From assembly GCA_026214975.1 (NCBI GenBank), contig CM047805.1, positions 192,581,620-192,645,619 of the forward strand: DNA of 64,000 bases, read 5' to 3'. Below, piece by piece: positions 8,641 through 19,101 of the stretch. Below the pieces are notes generated by a model. It was not told the DNA's origin and searched no databases. It saw nothing but the letters and a program-made list of their open reading frames with translations. Position 1 is the stretch's first letter. Every line of letters starts with the position of its first letter. Origin of the DNA: Gentiana macrophylla. Its lineage: Eukaryota; Streptophyta; Magnoliopsida; Gentianales; Gentianaceae. The translations under genes were made by a program, and so were the position numbers.

Positions 8641-10521
8641 CTGTACTTCTTTAACGTTACGAGGTGCAGGCATGTTTTTGAGCAGGTCAATTTTGTCCAG
8701 GTTTGCTCGAATTCCATCCTTCGATATCATATAACCCAAAAACTTACCAGACTGAACCCCGAACGTGCACTTCTTTGGATTGAGCTTCATATTCACAGCC
8801 CGGAGCACCTCGAAAACCTCTCTAGCGTCGATAAGAAACTGTCCCATGGCCCTGCTCTTGATCAATAAATCATCAACGTAGACCTCTAGATTTCGACCTA
8901 TCTGCCGTTTGAAGATCTTGTTGACCGCTCTCTGATACGTGGCTCCTGCATTCTTTAGGCCGAATGGCATGGTCACGAAACATAACGTAATGAACTCTGT
9001 GATAAAAGTGGTCTTCTCCGAGTCTTGGAGGTCCATAAAAATTTGATAATAACCCTTGTAAGCGTCTAGAAACCCGAATATCTCAAAACCCAATGTCGAG
9101 TCGACCAGTTGATTGATTTTAGGAAGCGGATACGAATCCTTAGGGCATGCTTTATTGAGATCCGTGAAGTCCACACACATTCGCCAACTCTCATCTGGCT
9201 TCTTTACTAAGACCGGATTGGATAACCATTCTGGGTAGAATATTTCCTTTACGATGCTAGCAACTAGCAACTTCTCTACTTCCTTCTTTACCGCCTCTTT
9301 CCTCTCAGGGGCGAGGTTTCTCTTCTTCTGCCGTATCGGCTTCTTCTTCGGGTCGACATTGAGTCGATGCACTGCAATATCTGCCGAGAGTCCTGGCATA
9401 TCGTCGGCTTTCCAAGCGAACACATCTCGGTATTCGACCAGGAGGTCGACCAAGGCTTGCATGTCGGGGTGTGGTATCCAATTCCCGATCTGGACCCCTT
9501 GGCCTTCTTCCTCTTTCCAAATGTGAACTTCCTCTGTCGGGTCGACTGAGACCCAGCTCTTATCCTCTTCTTCCTCAAGAATTAACTCTTCGACCAGCAC
9601 CTGTCCGACGCCTTTCCCTTTTATCGTAACCAAACTGCAATTCCTGGCAACTTCAACATCTTCTTTTACTTCATGGTTGCCATACCAGGTGGGAAACTTC
9701 ATGCTGTTCTGGAAGGTAGAAATAATGGCTCGCAGGTCAAATAAGGCGGGTCGACCTAATATCACGTTGTAACCCGATGGGGCTTTAACTACGACATAAG
9801 TCATTTCCATCGTTCTGCCCTTTTCTCCATCTCCTACTGTGGTTAATAAGTTTATCGACCCGACATGGTGGATGGCCTGTCCCGTGAATCTGAACAAAGG
9901 GGTTGATAACGGCATAACGTCCTCATCTCTCAACTTCATGGCTTTGAAGGCTGAGTAGTAAAAAATGTTGACTGCACTTCCACTATCGACACAGACCCTA
10001 TTTATCAGGCCTCTACTTATTACTGCCTCTATCACCAATCCATCAATGTGGCTATGAGAGCTTGGAATATCATCCTTGGGTACATAACCCACTTCTGTTG
10101 TGAACCTAAGTTTTTTCGCTTCCCTCGATCTGTCTATAGACTGTCGACTGGATCGAGGACGATCTGACTCGTGCTCAGCAACAATTGTGTTGACACCATA
10201 CCCGATGCGATTATCCCTATGGGGGTCTCGATTTTGATCTTCCCTACGATCGTCCCTACGGTTATCTCTGTGAGTTGGCTCAGACGACCTGTCCCGACGT
10301 CTCTGATTATCTCGGTGTGGCGATCGGTCTCTTCCACTGCTATAATTCTTCCTCTTATATTCCCGACGACCTTTGGGCTCATCCTTCTGTGATCTATCGA
10401 CCACCTTATCTAACCGACCCTCTTGAATGCACGCATCGATATCTCTTTTCAGGTCGAAACACTCCTCCGTGTCGTGCCGCGCATCTTTGTGATAATCGCA
10501 GTATTTGTGGGTATTCTTCAT
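8560..10521 (-). pseudogene. Tat gag tail, protease and reverse transcriptase (653 codons open)
   Basis: Longest open stretch in the window. From the N-terminus: a knuckle-like CDYHKDARHDTEEC, an Arg/Asp-rich basic linker, the aspartic protease with active site VDSGSAVN (about residue 180), and LGRPALFDLRA. The RT follows with WRMCVDFTDLNKACPKDSYPLP, FLDAYKGYYQI, FVTMPFGLKNAGATYQ and the catalytic YVDD (near 8870), and the LGYMISKDGI thumb region. All RT motifs are intact. It opens directly after an in-frame TAG that separates it from the rest of gag, and ends in a frameshift near 8620 before RNase H. Confidence 0.88.
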
Positions 10522-11809
10522 CTATTCCGGATCTTTGGACATTGATTTGGGAGTTCGGGCAATGTTTTTCTTGATCATGATTGCCAGCACCTCCCCTCGA
10601 GATCGGTTGAGGGGGAAGAAATCTCGGTCTTTTAAATTCCTTTTCTTTCCTAACCTATCCGTGATCGGAGCTGTCAATCGATCGAATACATTTGACTTCC
10701 CTTCATCGCTCTGCCCCTTAGGTTGACCCTTGGTCTGGCCTCGGGTGTCATTTCTTGAGTTGAGGCCAAGTGAAATGGTGTGCAGGCGCACTGCCTCTTC
10801 ACCTTGACAAAACTTGTGGACTATGTTCACACATTCGTCCATGTCTTAGGGCATCTTCTTAGAAAGCTTGTCGTATAGCTTCATATTGCACAGGCCTCCG
10901 ACAAAAGAATTGGCCTGAAGTGCATCACTTGCATTATGCACCTTCATAACTTCGAGATTAAAGCGCCTCATGAAGTCAATAGTGGACTCTTCTTTTTCCT
11001 GCTTGATGTTCATGAGGTGAGTGGCACTGAGGTGGAACTTCTTATTTCCGATGAAAGCATCTCGAAACTTCTGCCCCAACTGTAGAAAGCTAGAAATTGA
11101 CCCAGGTCGTAGCTTATGAAACCACTCCCGAGCTCGACCCGTAAGTAGGGTATCGAAGGCACGACACTTCATGGCATCGTTAGCATTCCTTAATCTCATC
11201 AGCGATATGTATCAATACAGGTGATCCTCTGGGTCCATAGTACCATAATAGGGCTCCATCTTCGGTGGCTTAAAGGATTCTGGCATCGAGAACTCCTCTA
11301 TCTCGGAGCTGAATGGTGATTCAAGCCACTCCTTGACCTGATCCTTACCTACGATGCGGTTAAACTCGTTTCGAATACTATCCTCAATTTGCCTTTTGGG
11401 GTTTTTCTTGCACATCACGCTTCTTGGCGTTGGTAATGCTGACTTCTACTTCATCTTCACACTCTTCCCGAGGATCGGCAGGCTTTTTTCCTCTTGAGTT
11501 CTCAAGCTCCTTACGACCCGGTAGGTCTAAAGGGTTGTGCTCATCAGTGATGTTATAGATCCCTTTATCTATGAACACGGATGCCACCACTCGTTTCAGG
11601 GCGTCTTCATCTAAAGACGCCAGGTGATCAGCCATGTCTTGCAACTGTGGGGGAAGATGAGGCTTCGGCGGTTGCACAGCTGTGGGTCTAGATCCAGTGG
11701 GGATTTCAGAGGACTGGGTTTGAACCCCCGCTAGATCTAAATCCGTGTGCTCTTCAGTCGGTAGATTCTTGCTGCCCGCAGGCTTCTGTCTCCTTGGTGG
11801 CGGTGCCAT
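10522..11809 (-). pseudogene. Tat gag polyprotein, broken
   Basis: Starts MAPPPRRQKPAGSK at 11809. A frameshift near 11400 leads into the capsid-like region (SFKPPKMEPYYGTMDPEDHLY, AFDTLLTGRAREWFHKLRPGSI, FMRRFNLEVMKV), which resembles the plant retrotransposon gag domain. Three in-frame stops (11212, 10846, 10522) split this frame; each can be explained by C-to-T at CGA, CAA or CAG. The last opens into the protease-RT frame, so gag and pol were originally one frame, usual for this clade. Confidence 0.82.
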
Positions 11810-11841
11810 CGCGATATCCTTACTAACTCACCGGTAGAAAG

Positions 11842-11859
11842 CCCTCCTTCTAGCGCCAA
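11842..11859 (-). other. primer-binding site of Tat element
   Basis: Immediately inside the 5' LTR the minus strand reads TTGGCGCTAGAAGGAGGG, a TGG-starting stretch in the correct place for pairing with a tRNA 3' CCA end. I did not assign the tRNA. Confidence 0.65.
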
Positions 11860-12389
11860 TGACGATGCTGTATTAAGCACCACTGATTTAACAGGGCCAA
11901 ATATAATCTAAGGATGAGTTAAGAAGAATAAGGACGGTAAAAACGATGATAAAGATGGGGTTTTTTGGGGTTCTGCGGCTGAGTCCAAGAATGTATCTCG
12001 GATTGTCTACGTATCTTGTGTATTGTCCAGGAATCAAGCCTTACGTAGTTCCTGGAGTTGTGTATTTATAGCCATAAATCCGTGTTAAGCCCTAAATCAT
12101 AAGGCGGCGATGTCTATTGACATTAATAACCCTTATTGGGCCTAGCCCCTTGCCCAAGTAACCCATGGATATTGGGCTTGTGAAGCTGGTCCAGACTTCT
12201 GGTCTCGACTCGAACCTCTCCGACATGGGTGTTCGAAATGGGACACTTGTGCAACCTGCTGGATGCTCTGGTCTTCATTGACACATCTCTTATTCGACCC
12301 GAGGTGAATACTAGAGGCTTGGACTCCCCAACACGCCAGCTGGAGCAATCAGATAATTCCACGTAGAGGAGTGAAATCCCGTATCGTCA
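11860..12389 (-). repeat. 5' LTR of Tat element
   Basis: 530 bp, same termini as the left LTR. By eye it differs at about 17 positions, clustered at 11908-11913 and in the last 60 bp. It carries the minus-strand TATA box at about 12060-12071 that would start the genomic transcript. Confidence 0.92.
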
Positions 12390-12394
12390 GTTAT
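12390..12394. repeat. target-site duplication GTTAT (right)
   Basis: Matches 2808-2812 exactly. Confidence 0.9.
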
Positions 12395-13052
12395 TATTGA
12401 TGGAATCACTTCATGTAGGGTTGATTCCTTTTTTGTCATCAAACCGGTCTACTTGTACCTTTCACGAAATCTTCTTGTTTCGCAAGTTTTATATATGACA
12501 CCATTTGTTTGTCTCGGGAGATTTGTGTTTTGATTTAACACACATGGTCTGTGTAACATTTATCCAGACTTACAATCATTCTAGCAGACATGGTCTGTGT
12601 AACATTTTAAGTACTATTGCCTTAAATTTTCTAAACTCCTAGTGGGGCTGTTAGCGAGCCGCGTCAAACCGAATATCTATTGCTTAAGTTTATTTCCGTT
12701 TATATCACGAACTTGTCTATTATCATTCGTTTAATAAATTAATAAAAAAAATATGTTCAAACTTGGTCCGTTTAAGTCACAAGCTTATTCATGAACGTTT
12801 GTTTAATAAACGAAAAAAAAATTATGTTCAAGCTTGGCTAATTCATAAAGAAAAATCGTTCGAACTCCTACTCGAGTTTGACTTGTTAAACGTATTTTTG
12901 TCTTTCAAGCCGAGTTTGGCTCGTTAAGGCAATAAAAATCAAATCAAATATGCATAAGTAACAAAATACAAAATAATATTTAAACATTATACTACCAAAA
13001 GAATTACGAGAACTGTGTATAATTACTCTAGAGTATTCATTAGACGAATAGA
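12395..13052. other. AT-rich intergenic sequence with diverged short repeats
   Basis: No coding frame. CATGGTCTGTGTAACATTT occurs at 12543 and 12588. Two related segments around GTTTAATAAA ... ATGTTCAA(A/G)CTTGG occur near 12730 and 12805, suggesting an old tandem duplication. This is probably the pre-insertion host sequence or a very decayed repeat. Confidence 0.5.
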
Positions 13053-13149
13053 TGTAATATTTCGATTTTCGGGAAAGGGCAGACGTGTCATTTTGCGAAA
13101 ACGAAATATTATTACTCTTTACTTCTTACGTGGAGTTAAGTATTTTTTT

Positions 13150-13151
<2 letters not shown>

Positions 13152-13187
<36 letters not shown>
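13152..13187. repeat. (TA)n microsatellite
   Basis: About 18 uninterrupted TA units within the U3 part of the Del-type LTR. Confidence 0.95.
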
Positions 13188-13190
<3 letters not shown>

Positions 13191-13911
13191 GCCGAAAATA
13201 TATATGTATACTTGGGAAAAATCTGATAGTTTGAATAATAAGGAAAATAATAAGAAATTATTTTTTTGGGGATTTATCTATTTAAGGAAAACAAATCTCA
13301 CAATTCTTATAACCTATTAGAAATTAGATTTTTCTCCTCCTACGTTCTTGAGAGCCGCATAAGAGCAAGGGAAAGGGCTGAGAGACTTTTCAGAATTTTG
13401 AGTCGTTTCTCAACCATTTTCAGATTTCAGTAGAGCGTTGGAATCGTCGTGAAGGGAGCGTCGTTTCAATACCCAAAGATTAGAGCTTTGTTAAGGTATG
13501 TAATTCGACCTAGCTGCTGTTTTGGGATGAATTTTGGGGATCAAAACTCATATCTTTCGTAGTTTGTGTTAACCGAAGCGTGTGGTCGAATCTAGCCTTT
13601 TGGGTATTTATCACATAGGTTTTCAGTGAGAGGAAGGGTCGTTTGCAGCAGGTTTTCTGAGTTTTGGGATTTGGAATAGCTTGCTAAAGGTAAGAAGGTC
13701 TTCCTACACATTAATTACGGTTTATAGGGTTTAAGTTACGATTTTATTGATGGCTTGATAGTTAGAATTCATGCTACGAATTGTTTAAGAATCATAGGAT
13801 GTTATGGCCCTGTAAAAGTCAAGTTTTTCTGCTATTTTCTGAGTATATTGATGTTGAATAAGTTTGGGAACGATAAGGGTTCGAAAACTAAGTTTTTGGG
13901 CAATTTCCGCG

Positions 13912-14092
13912 CTTGGTGTGGGCGCACCAAGCCCAGTGCGGATGCACTGGAGGACCAGAAGCTGAATTTTACATTCAGTGAGTTGGTGCAGGCGCACCAA
14001 AGCCCGGTGCGGGTGCACTGGTTGAGCAGATTTTGAATTTTACATACAGAGGCTCAGTGCGAGCGCACTAAACCCCAGTGCTGGCGCACTGG
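13912..14092. repeat. array of GC-rich short palindromes in the Del-type LTR
   Basis: Three imperfect repeat units of about 65-75 bp, each with two dyad-symmetric motifs: CTTGGTGTGGGCGCACCAAG, CCAGTGCGGATGCACTGG, TTGGTGCAGGCGCACCAA, CCGGTGCGGGTGCACTGG, CAGTGCGAGCGCACT and CCAGTGCTGGCGCACTGG. The palindromes are far richer in GC than the surrounding LTR and would form hairpins in RNA. Confidence 0.75.
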
Positions 14093-15277
14093 ACCCTGTT
14101 TTGAGGGGAAAATATGGTTTTAAGCTTTGTAATGAGTTTTAAATGTTAATCCTTTGATCTAACAACATTAATTAAACATAAACAAGCCCCGATTGAGTTC
14201 TGATGCATTTGGTTCCGGCACCGGACGTACTCTTAAAGGGAGTTGAAGTTCGTGACCGTAGGAAAGGCATGAAAAGGCTTGTGATTTGATGATCTAGAGT
14301 TCATCAATGTCTGTGTACTTGTTAGGATGTGATGTCTAGCTGTCTAAGTGAGGGAGTAGAGTTGATAAGGTGAGTTTTGCTTGAAAAAACACTTAGGTGG
14401 CTAGATAATACGCAATAATAATTATATAAGTGTAGTAAAAGATAAAACGTCACTTATTCTCGGTTAGGCACTATTTCATATCGGCGATGTGATACGTTCA
14501 TAAAAGGTGAACAATGCTACTGGCTCAAAAGGCTGAAGGGTAGTTGAGGAAATTCATCGAACGTATATGCACACCGGGGAGACCCCGGAGCTAATCGGTG
14601 CTAATCACCGTTAGTTAGCAAGTATATCTTCAGGCTGATGAACGCCATGTGTAGTGTCCTTGAGTGATGACGTAACCAAGATAAGCTAAGCTAGAAACGT
14701 ATAGTCATGAAGTGTCGATGGGCATTGAATGAACCTTAGATTGAGTCGGTCTCGTAAAGATTATTATTAAAATAAAAACTGTAAAAGAGCCTAATTAAAT
14801 TGTAGCTTCTACTTCTTACTATGTACAATGTACTTACCTCAAATGCATGTTTACTTATGTGTTTGGGGAAGAGAAGACGAACAGGTAAATCTGGAGTGTG
14901 AGGAGGACTTTGATGACGACGTTTGAGGACGCTGGATTTGAAGCGTTTATCTACTCATGTTTTTATTTATTATTTTAGACTCGAAGTTGCACGGAATTTT
15001 GTAATTTTCTGTTTAGTACTTTTAGGAGGTTATCGTATGTTTTGGTTTTCGTTTGGTTTCCTTTTCGATGTAATAAATGTTACATTTATACCTTTAGATA
15101 TTGAGTTTCTATTCTTGGGTATTTGAAAAAAATTACCCGAGTCTTTTGCTTCTGTTTTGCTATACTCGATACAATGTAGTAGAGGCTTACGTATAAAGTG
15201 AAATTTATTTTATTTTATACGTGCCGAACGTTCCTTTTCCAGATAAGGACTCAGTGTCCGGGAACGGGGCGTTACAG

Positions 15278-15291
15278 TTGGTATCAGAGAG
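15278..15291 (+). other. primer-binding site, initiator-Met type
   Basis: TTGGTATCAGAGAG begins two bases after the LTR end. It matches the TGGTATCAGAGC complement of plant initiator tRNA-Met, used by Del/Tekay and many other plant elements. Confidence 0.88.
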
Positions 15292-15374
15292 AAGCGTCTT
15301 TTAGGCTTCCATTCTTTTAAGATAAGTTTTCTTTAGATCTTTTAGTAACGTTCTGGTTTTCCTTCATCATCAAG

Positions 15375-16735
15375 ATGGTGTTCACTAGAACATGAGCGGG
15401 TGCAGAGGCTTCAGGAGTACGATGTGAGAATCCGACACTGGTTGTAAAAGGCGGCTTTGTGAGGCAGAATCCTTCACCTCACCCGAACTATACTCCACCC
15501 CCTCATACTGTGACCCTCACACCTCTATCTCAGTGGAGTCTGTCGCCGTGACCACGTCAGATCCTACACCACGACCTCAACCAAGGTATAACTTTATCTA
15601 TGGTGAACTCGGGGAAGCCCCCATCCGTGTCACTATAGTAGGGGACATTCCACCAGTCTACATTCCCCCAGAAACCAACATTTACCCTCCACCAGTGAGT
15701 GTCTACCCTCCACCGGTAAGCCACCTCTCTCCACCAGTCTTCCATCATCAGCAACACCAGACCTTTTATCCCCCGCCAGTAGGTCATATTCCCCGACCTA
15801 CTATACCACCTTCACCACGTTTTGATCATCAGCAAGGCATTGGTTACCCACCCTACGGTTTCTATCAACCACCACCCTACCAACAGCAGCCTTACCAGCA
15901 AGAAATACATTTTGGATACCAACCAGTCCCACCAGTTGGACCGGTTTTTGAGCAAGCACCACCAGTTGATTGGTATACAAGGCTAAGAAGGAACAGAATT
16001 CAAGTCTTCTGTGGGAATGTGGAACACTCAAAGGCTGAAGAGTGGTTAAGAAGTTTTGAGAAGGCCTGCAGGAACATAAACGTCCCTGAATCTGAGATGG
16101 CCCAGTTGGTAGTTGGTTTTCTTTTGGGTGCAGCTGAAGCTTGTATTGATGCCATAGAGAGCAGCAGCGGGAAAGTGACAGATTGGGAAAGCTTTAAGGT
16201 TATGTTTTACAATGAGTATTTTCCAGCAACAGTGCAAGCAAACAAGGCGAGCCAGTTCTTAAAACTTAAGCAGGTTATTCATTTGACAGTATCTCAGTAC
16301 ACCAACAAGTTCAACGAGTTGGGAAGGTACTACCCTGAGCTTATGAAGGTTGAAGAGAGGAAGATGGCACTTTACGAAGAAGGTTTTTCCTACGAGATAC
16401 AATCGGGTACGCTAGGTTTCAGGCAAAGAACATGGCCGAACTTCTGAATAAAGCCTTGGAGGTTGAGACCTTCAGGAAAAAGGCCACCATAGTTATCAGG
16501 AATAAGAGAAGTTCTGGGACAAGTCAAGGCTATAAACGAGGAGCACTACAGCAAAATCCCATGAAGACGACAGCCCCTGTGGCAGGTAAACCTCCAACCG
16601 GTGCACCATTTTGTCCTAAGTGCAACAGGAACCACCCAGGTGAGTGCTGAGTTCATGTAAATGGTTGTTATCTATGTGGAGAAACGGGACATTTTGCTAA
16701 GACATGTCCGACGAAGGGAGATTCTAGTAAACAGA
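15375..16735 (+). pseudogene. Del/Tekay gag with zinc knuckles, broken
   Basis: Begins MVFTRT at 15375, then an in-frame TGA (CGA in intact relatives), then a shift into the frame open from 15533. A Pro/Tyr-rich N-terminus (repeats of YPPPVS) precedes the retrotransposon gag domain: FCGNVEHSKAEEWLRSFEKA, AQLVVGFLLGAAEACIDAI, WESFKVMFYNEYFP, FLKLKQVIHLTVSQYTNKF. A frameshift near 16405 leads to MAELLNKALEVE. Two knuckles follow: CPKCNRNHPGEC (CX2CX3HX3C), a TGA, then CYLCGETGHFAKTC (CX2CX4HX4C). No intact gag can be made. Confidence 0.82.
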
Positions 16736-17402
16736 AGCAAGGAAATGGAAATACGGCCCAAGTCGCCCAGTTCGAGTGTTTGCAGTGGATGCTGAGATGG
16801 CTGAACCAGATGATAATGTTATTTCAGGTACCCTTATTGTTTTATTTGATTTATTAGAGTACTTTTATAGCACGATTTAAATCATGTTGTATTTGTATTT
16901 AAATAAATGAATTCACATCATAGGTACACTAATATTAGACAACTTAACGGTTACGGATTTGTTTGATACGGGAGCGTCTAACACCTTTGTGTAAATTAAG
17001 ATAGCTAAGAAGCTTAATTTACCAATGGAAACTTTAAGAAACACCTTGGAAATAACAACCCATTTAGGAAAGGTAACTAAGGTAGCCAAGTTGATGCCTC
17101 AAGTGGATGTGCGGGTAGGAACGTATCGTTGCAAGAGTGACTTTACGGTTTTGGACTTTTCGGATTTTGATGTAATTCTTGGAATAAATTGGCTATCCGA
17201 GAATTATGTTCACCTGGATTGTAGAGAAAAGAGAGTGAACTTTAAAGTACTAGGGAAATCAGCTAAGACTTACCAAGGTAATGTTTACAAGCCTAGTAAG
17301 AAGCGTCATCCGATAATTTCAGCAGTTAAGGAGATAATAGCTTGTCAGAAAGGTTGTGAAGGCTACTTGTTGTGCAGTGGATGTGGAGCAAGTGAAGCCT
17401 AA
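16736..17402 (+). pseudogene. Del/Tekay aspartic protease region
   Basis: After a 96-bp intron-like insertion (16828-16923) the frame reads GTLILDNLTVTDLFDTGASNTFV, with catalytic DTGAS, then a TAA, then the frame open from METLRNTLEI to FSDFDVILGINWLSENYVHLDC, the conserved flap and ILG(M/I)DWL-like motif. The tail GCEGYLL shifts frame near 17370. Relatives process Gag-Pol with this domain. Confidence 0.8.
16828..16923 (+). other. intron-like 96-bp insertion in protease
   Basis: Begins GT after TTCAG and ends ATAG before GTACAC. The segment is AT-rich, has stops in frame, and removing it joins VIS to GTLIL, the expected protease N-terminus. The sequences at both ends are similar (AGGTACCCTTA and AGGTACACTAA), so it could also be a slippage-type duplication with filler. 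Confidence 0.5.
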
Positions 17403-17404
17403 GC

Positions 17405-17621
17405 TAGAGGAAACCCCCTGTAGTGAAAGAGTACCCAGAAGTGTTTCCGGAAAAGTTACCGAGAAACATGCCGGATAGAGAAACAGAGTTTGAGATCAAG
17501 TTGGTACCCGGAGCGGCACCAGTTGCTAAGGCACCCTATATAATCGCACCGGCTGAATTGAAAGAGTTGAAGGCTCAACTTAAGGATATGCTTGAAAGGA
17601 ATATGATTCAGCCTAGTACTT
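17405..17621 (+). pseudogene. start of Del/Tekay reverse transcriptase, truncated
   Basis: VKEYPEVFPEKLPRNMPDRE and FEIKLVPGAAPVAKAPYIIAPAELKELKAQL match the conserved lead-in to chromoviral RT. The frame ends after ERNMIQPS at the insertion point of the Athila-like LTR (17622). The catalytic domain is absent here. The residues read after that point belong to the LTR. Confidence 0.85.
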
Positions 17622-19074
17622 TGATCACGTGCAAGGCACTCACTAGCAATAGGACTAGGTCTATCGTAGTAGAGTACTGGCGAGTCAAGGTCGATCCCAC
17701 AGAGACTCATAAGAACGTCTAATTATCAAGATTGAGCTTGTCACGAATATGGTCTACGACCAACTATAATATAGACAGTAGTTAATATTGGTAACAATCA
17801 ACTAGCAAGATTATGCAAGTTCAACGAAGCAAACTAGAGTTTCTAATGTATTAGTTCAATTATGAGTAATTAGTTATTTCCCCCACACATGCAACAGTCC
17901 TCCCCGTTGATGAATTTATTCATTGTTCAGCTACGGGTACAACTCATAACCCTATCTACTCCGACAATGGTAATAGACAATCTATACGCAAGCTACCCTC
18001 CTTAATTGGTCCGTAATAGCCCATACGCATAAAAAAACTAGAGATGTCGATATTGAGCACTAACTCATACCGCAAACCCGCCTAGACAGCTGTCGACATT
18101 GATCAGCACGTTTCTTGGGTCCATTCAAGATAATTTCCAAACATAGCACTTCACTATTCGTATTACATGCTAGTTTACGTTGACATGCAAATAGTTGATC
18201 AGGCTACTAATATGTAAATTAAATCTATCGATCAATGTAGCCGGCGCCGATTATCATGAATTATTAATTTACTAGGTATTCAGATCTAGCGATATAGACC
18301 GTCACAGATCTGAAGAAAGCAACTACTACTTCATGATTTCTTCACCAACGAATCAGATCTATAACACATGGGGTAAAATAAGCTAACTACTACATAATTA
18401 AACTAAATAAGCAATTAAAACATACTAGTCGAATAGAACAACGATAGATCTACATCTAGGAAAAGACAGAAAATCATACCCTCGAAGATGAATGTAGATC
18501 TCCCTCGGATCTCTCCCTAGGCGGCGACTCCATCGTCTCTCCGACCAGAACTCATAAAATAAATAAAATAAAGAACAAAGAACTTTATTGCATAATATTT
18601 GTCTTGAAAATTGTACAATTGTGTTCTGAGGCGAAGCCTCTTATTTATAGATATCTAAACCGACTTAGAAACACCTAGTTCTACCCCTCGTCCAAGAAAA
18701 CACGTTTCGGAAAGATCTGGACTCTCGGTAAGTCGGCACCGCCTCCCGAGTTACCGAGGGTATTTTTGTCCTTTTTCTTCAGCCGACTCAACTTGGAAGG
18801 TTCTGGAATACCTAGGTCCATTCTTTTCGTTCAGTCCACTCCAGATCCGTCCATCATGCTCAACCCAATGTTTCGTATCCTAAAAATCATCAAATAACGC
18901 ATGAAATAATATCGAAATAGGGAAAATAAACGCTAAGTGCAAATTTCTCGACTCACGAACCCGACATATGATATTCAACTCAAATGGTTCATACTTATAG
19001 GTCGAAACAACTATTTTTAGCTCATAATGGATAGAATGTTGATGCCGTAGGATAGACTATTTTAACTGTCATCA
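17622..19074 (-). repeat. 3' LTR of Athila-like element
   Basis: 1453 bp. On the minus strand it starts TGATGACAG just after GAAGGGTAGT (PPT) and ends CACGTGATCA at the junction with the broken RT. A minus-strand TATA box lies at about 18641-18652. The segment near 17690 (GGTCGATCCCAC) resembles the U5 of the two-LTR element at 19102-22195. No second LTR is available for comparison. Confidence 0.65.
18641..18652 (-). promoter_or_regulatory. TATA box of Athila-like LTR
   Basis: The minus strand reads ATCTATAAATAAG in an otherwise mixed-composition stretch, placed about 420 bp into the LTR. Confidence 0.5.
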
Positions 19075-19088
19075 ACTACCCTTCACTA
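19075..19088 (-). other. polypurine tract of Athila-like element
   Basis: AGTGAAGGGTAGT on the minus strand directly precedes TGATGACAG. It follows GACGAGCAAAAGGC, the tail of a small palindromic motif that the nested element splits (the other half is near 22200). Confidence 0.6.
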
Positions 19089-19096
19089 GCCTTTTG

Positions 19097-19101
19097 CTCG
19101 T
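19097..19101. repeat. target-site duplication CTCGT (left)
   Basis: CTCGT directly before TGTCACGG; the same five bases follow the other end at 22196-22200. Joining the flanks restores TTTTGCTCGTCCGCGAGCA, an almost symmetrical sequence. Confidence 0.85.

Larger units (their letters stand above)
2813..12389 (-). mobile_element. complete Tat-clade Ty3/gypsy retrotransposon, inactivated
   Basis: A 9577-bp element read on the minus strand: 5' LTR (right), PBS, gag, protease, RT, RNase H, archaeal-type RNase H, integrase, antisense gene, PPT, 3' LTR (left). Both LTRs are 530 bp, begin TGACGAT and end ATCGTCA, and the 5-bp TSD is GTTAT. I count about 17 differences between the LTRs by eye (about 97% identity), so the insertion is fairly recent. 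The dual RNase H and antisense ORF place it in the Tat clade (Retand/Grande-like). gag-pol has several stops and frameshifts and integrase has lost its catalytic core, so this copy cannot move by itself. Confidence 0.93.
13053..15276 (+). repeat. 5' LTR of Del/Tekay-type element
   Basis: 2224 bp. The right end GGGGCGTTACA abuts the PBS. The proposed left end TGTAATATTTCGATTTTCGGG equals the expected mirror TGTAACGCCCC after several transitions, mostly C-to-T. Without the second LTR the left end is inferred from this match. The LTR contains a (TA)n tract, a palindrome array (13912-14092) and no coding frame. Confidence 0.7.
13053..17621 (+). mobile_element. Del/Tekay-type chromovirus (Ty3/gypsy), 5' part only
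   Basis: A long LTR (13053-15276), an iMet-type PBS, gag with two zinc knuckles, protease and the first about 60 residues of RT follow in order on the plus strand. The element then breaks off at 17622, where a minus-strand Athila-like LTR begins. The remaining RT, integrase and chromodomain are not in the window, so they presumably resume beyond the nested block to the right, or are lost. Every coding part is broken. Confidence 0.82.

Noticed and set aside
9254..9578. Several open frames on both strands inside the protease-RT region
   Set aside because: Shadows of the RT frame, which has all conserved motifs.
15278..15291. Possible tRNA-Met gene fragment
   Set aside because: Only the 3' complement is present, directly after an LTR; it is a primer-binding site. 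No tRNA fold found in the window.
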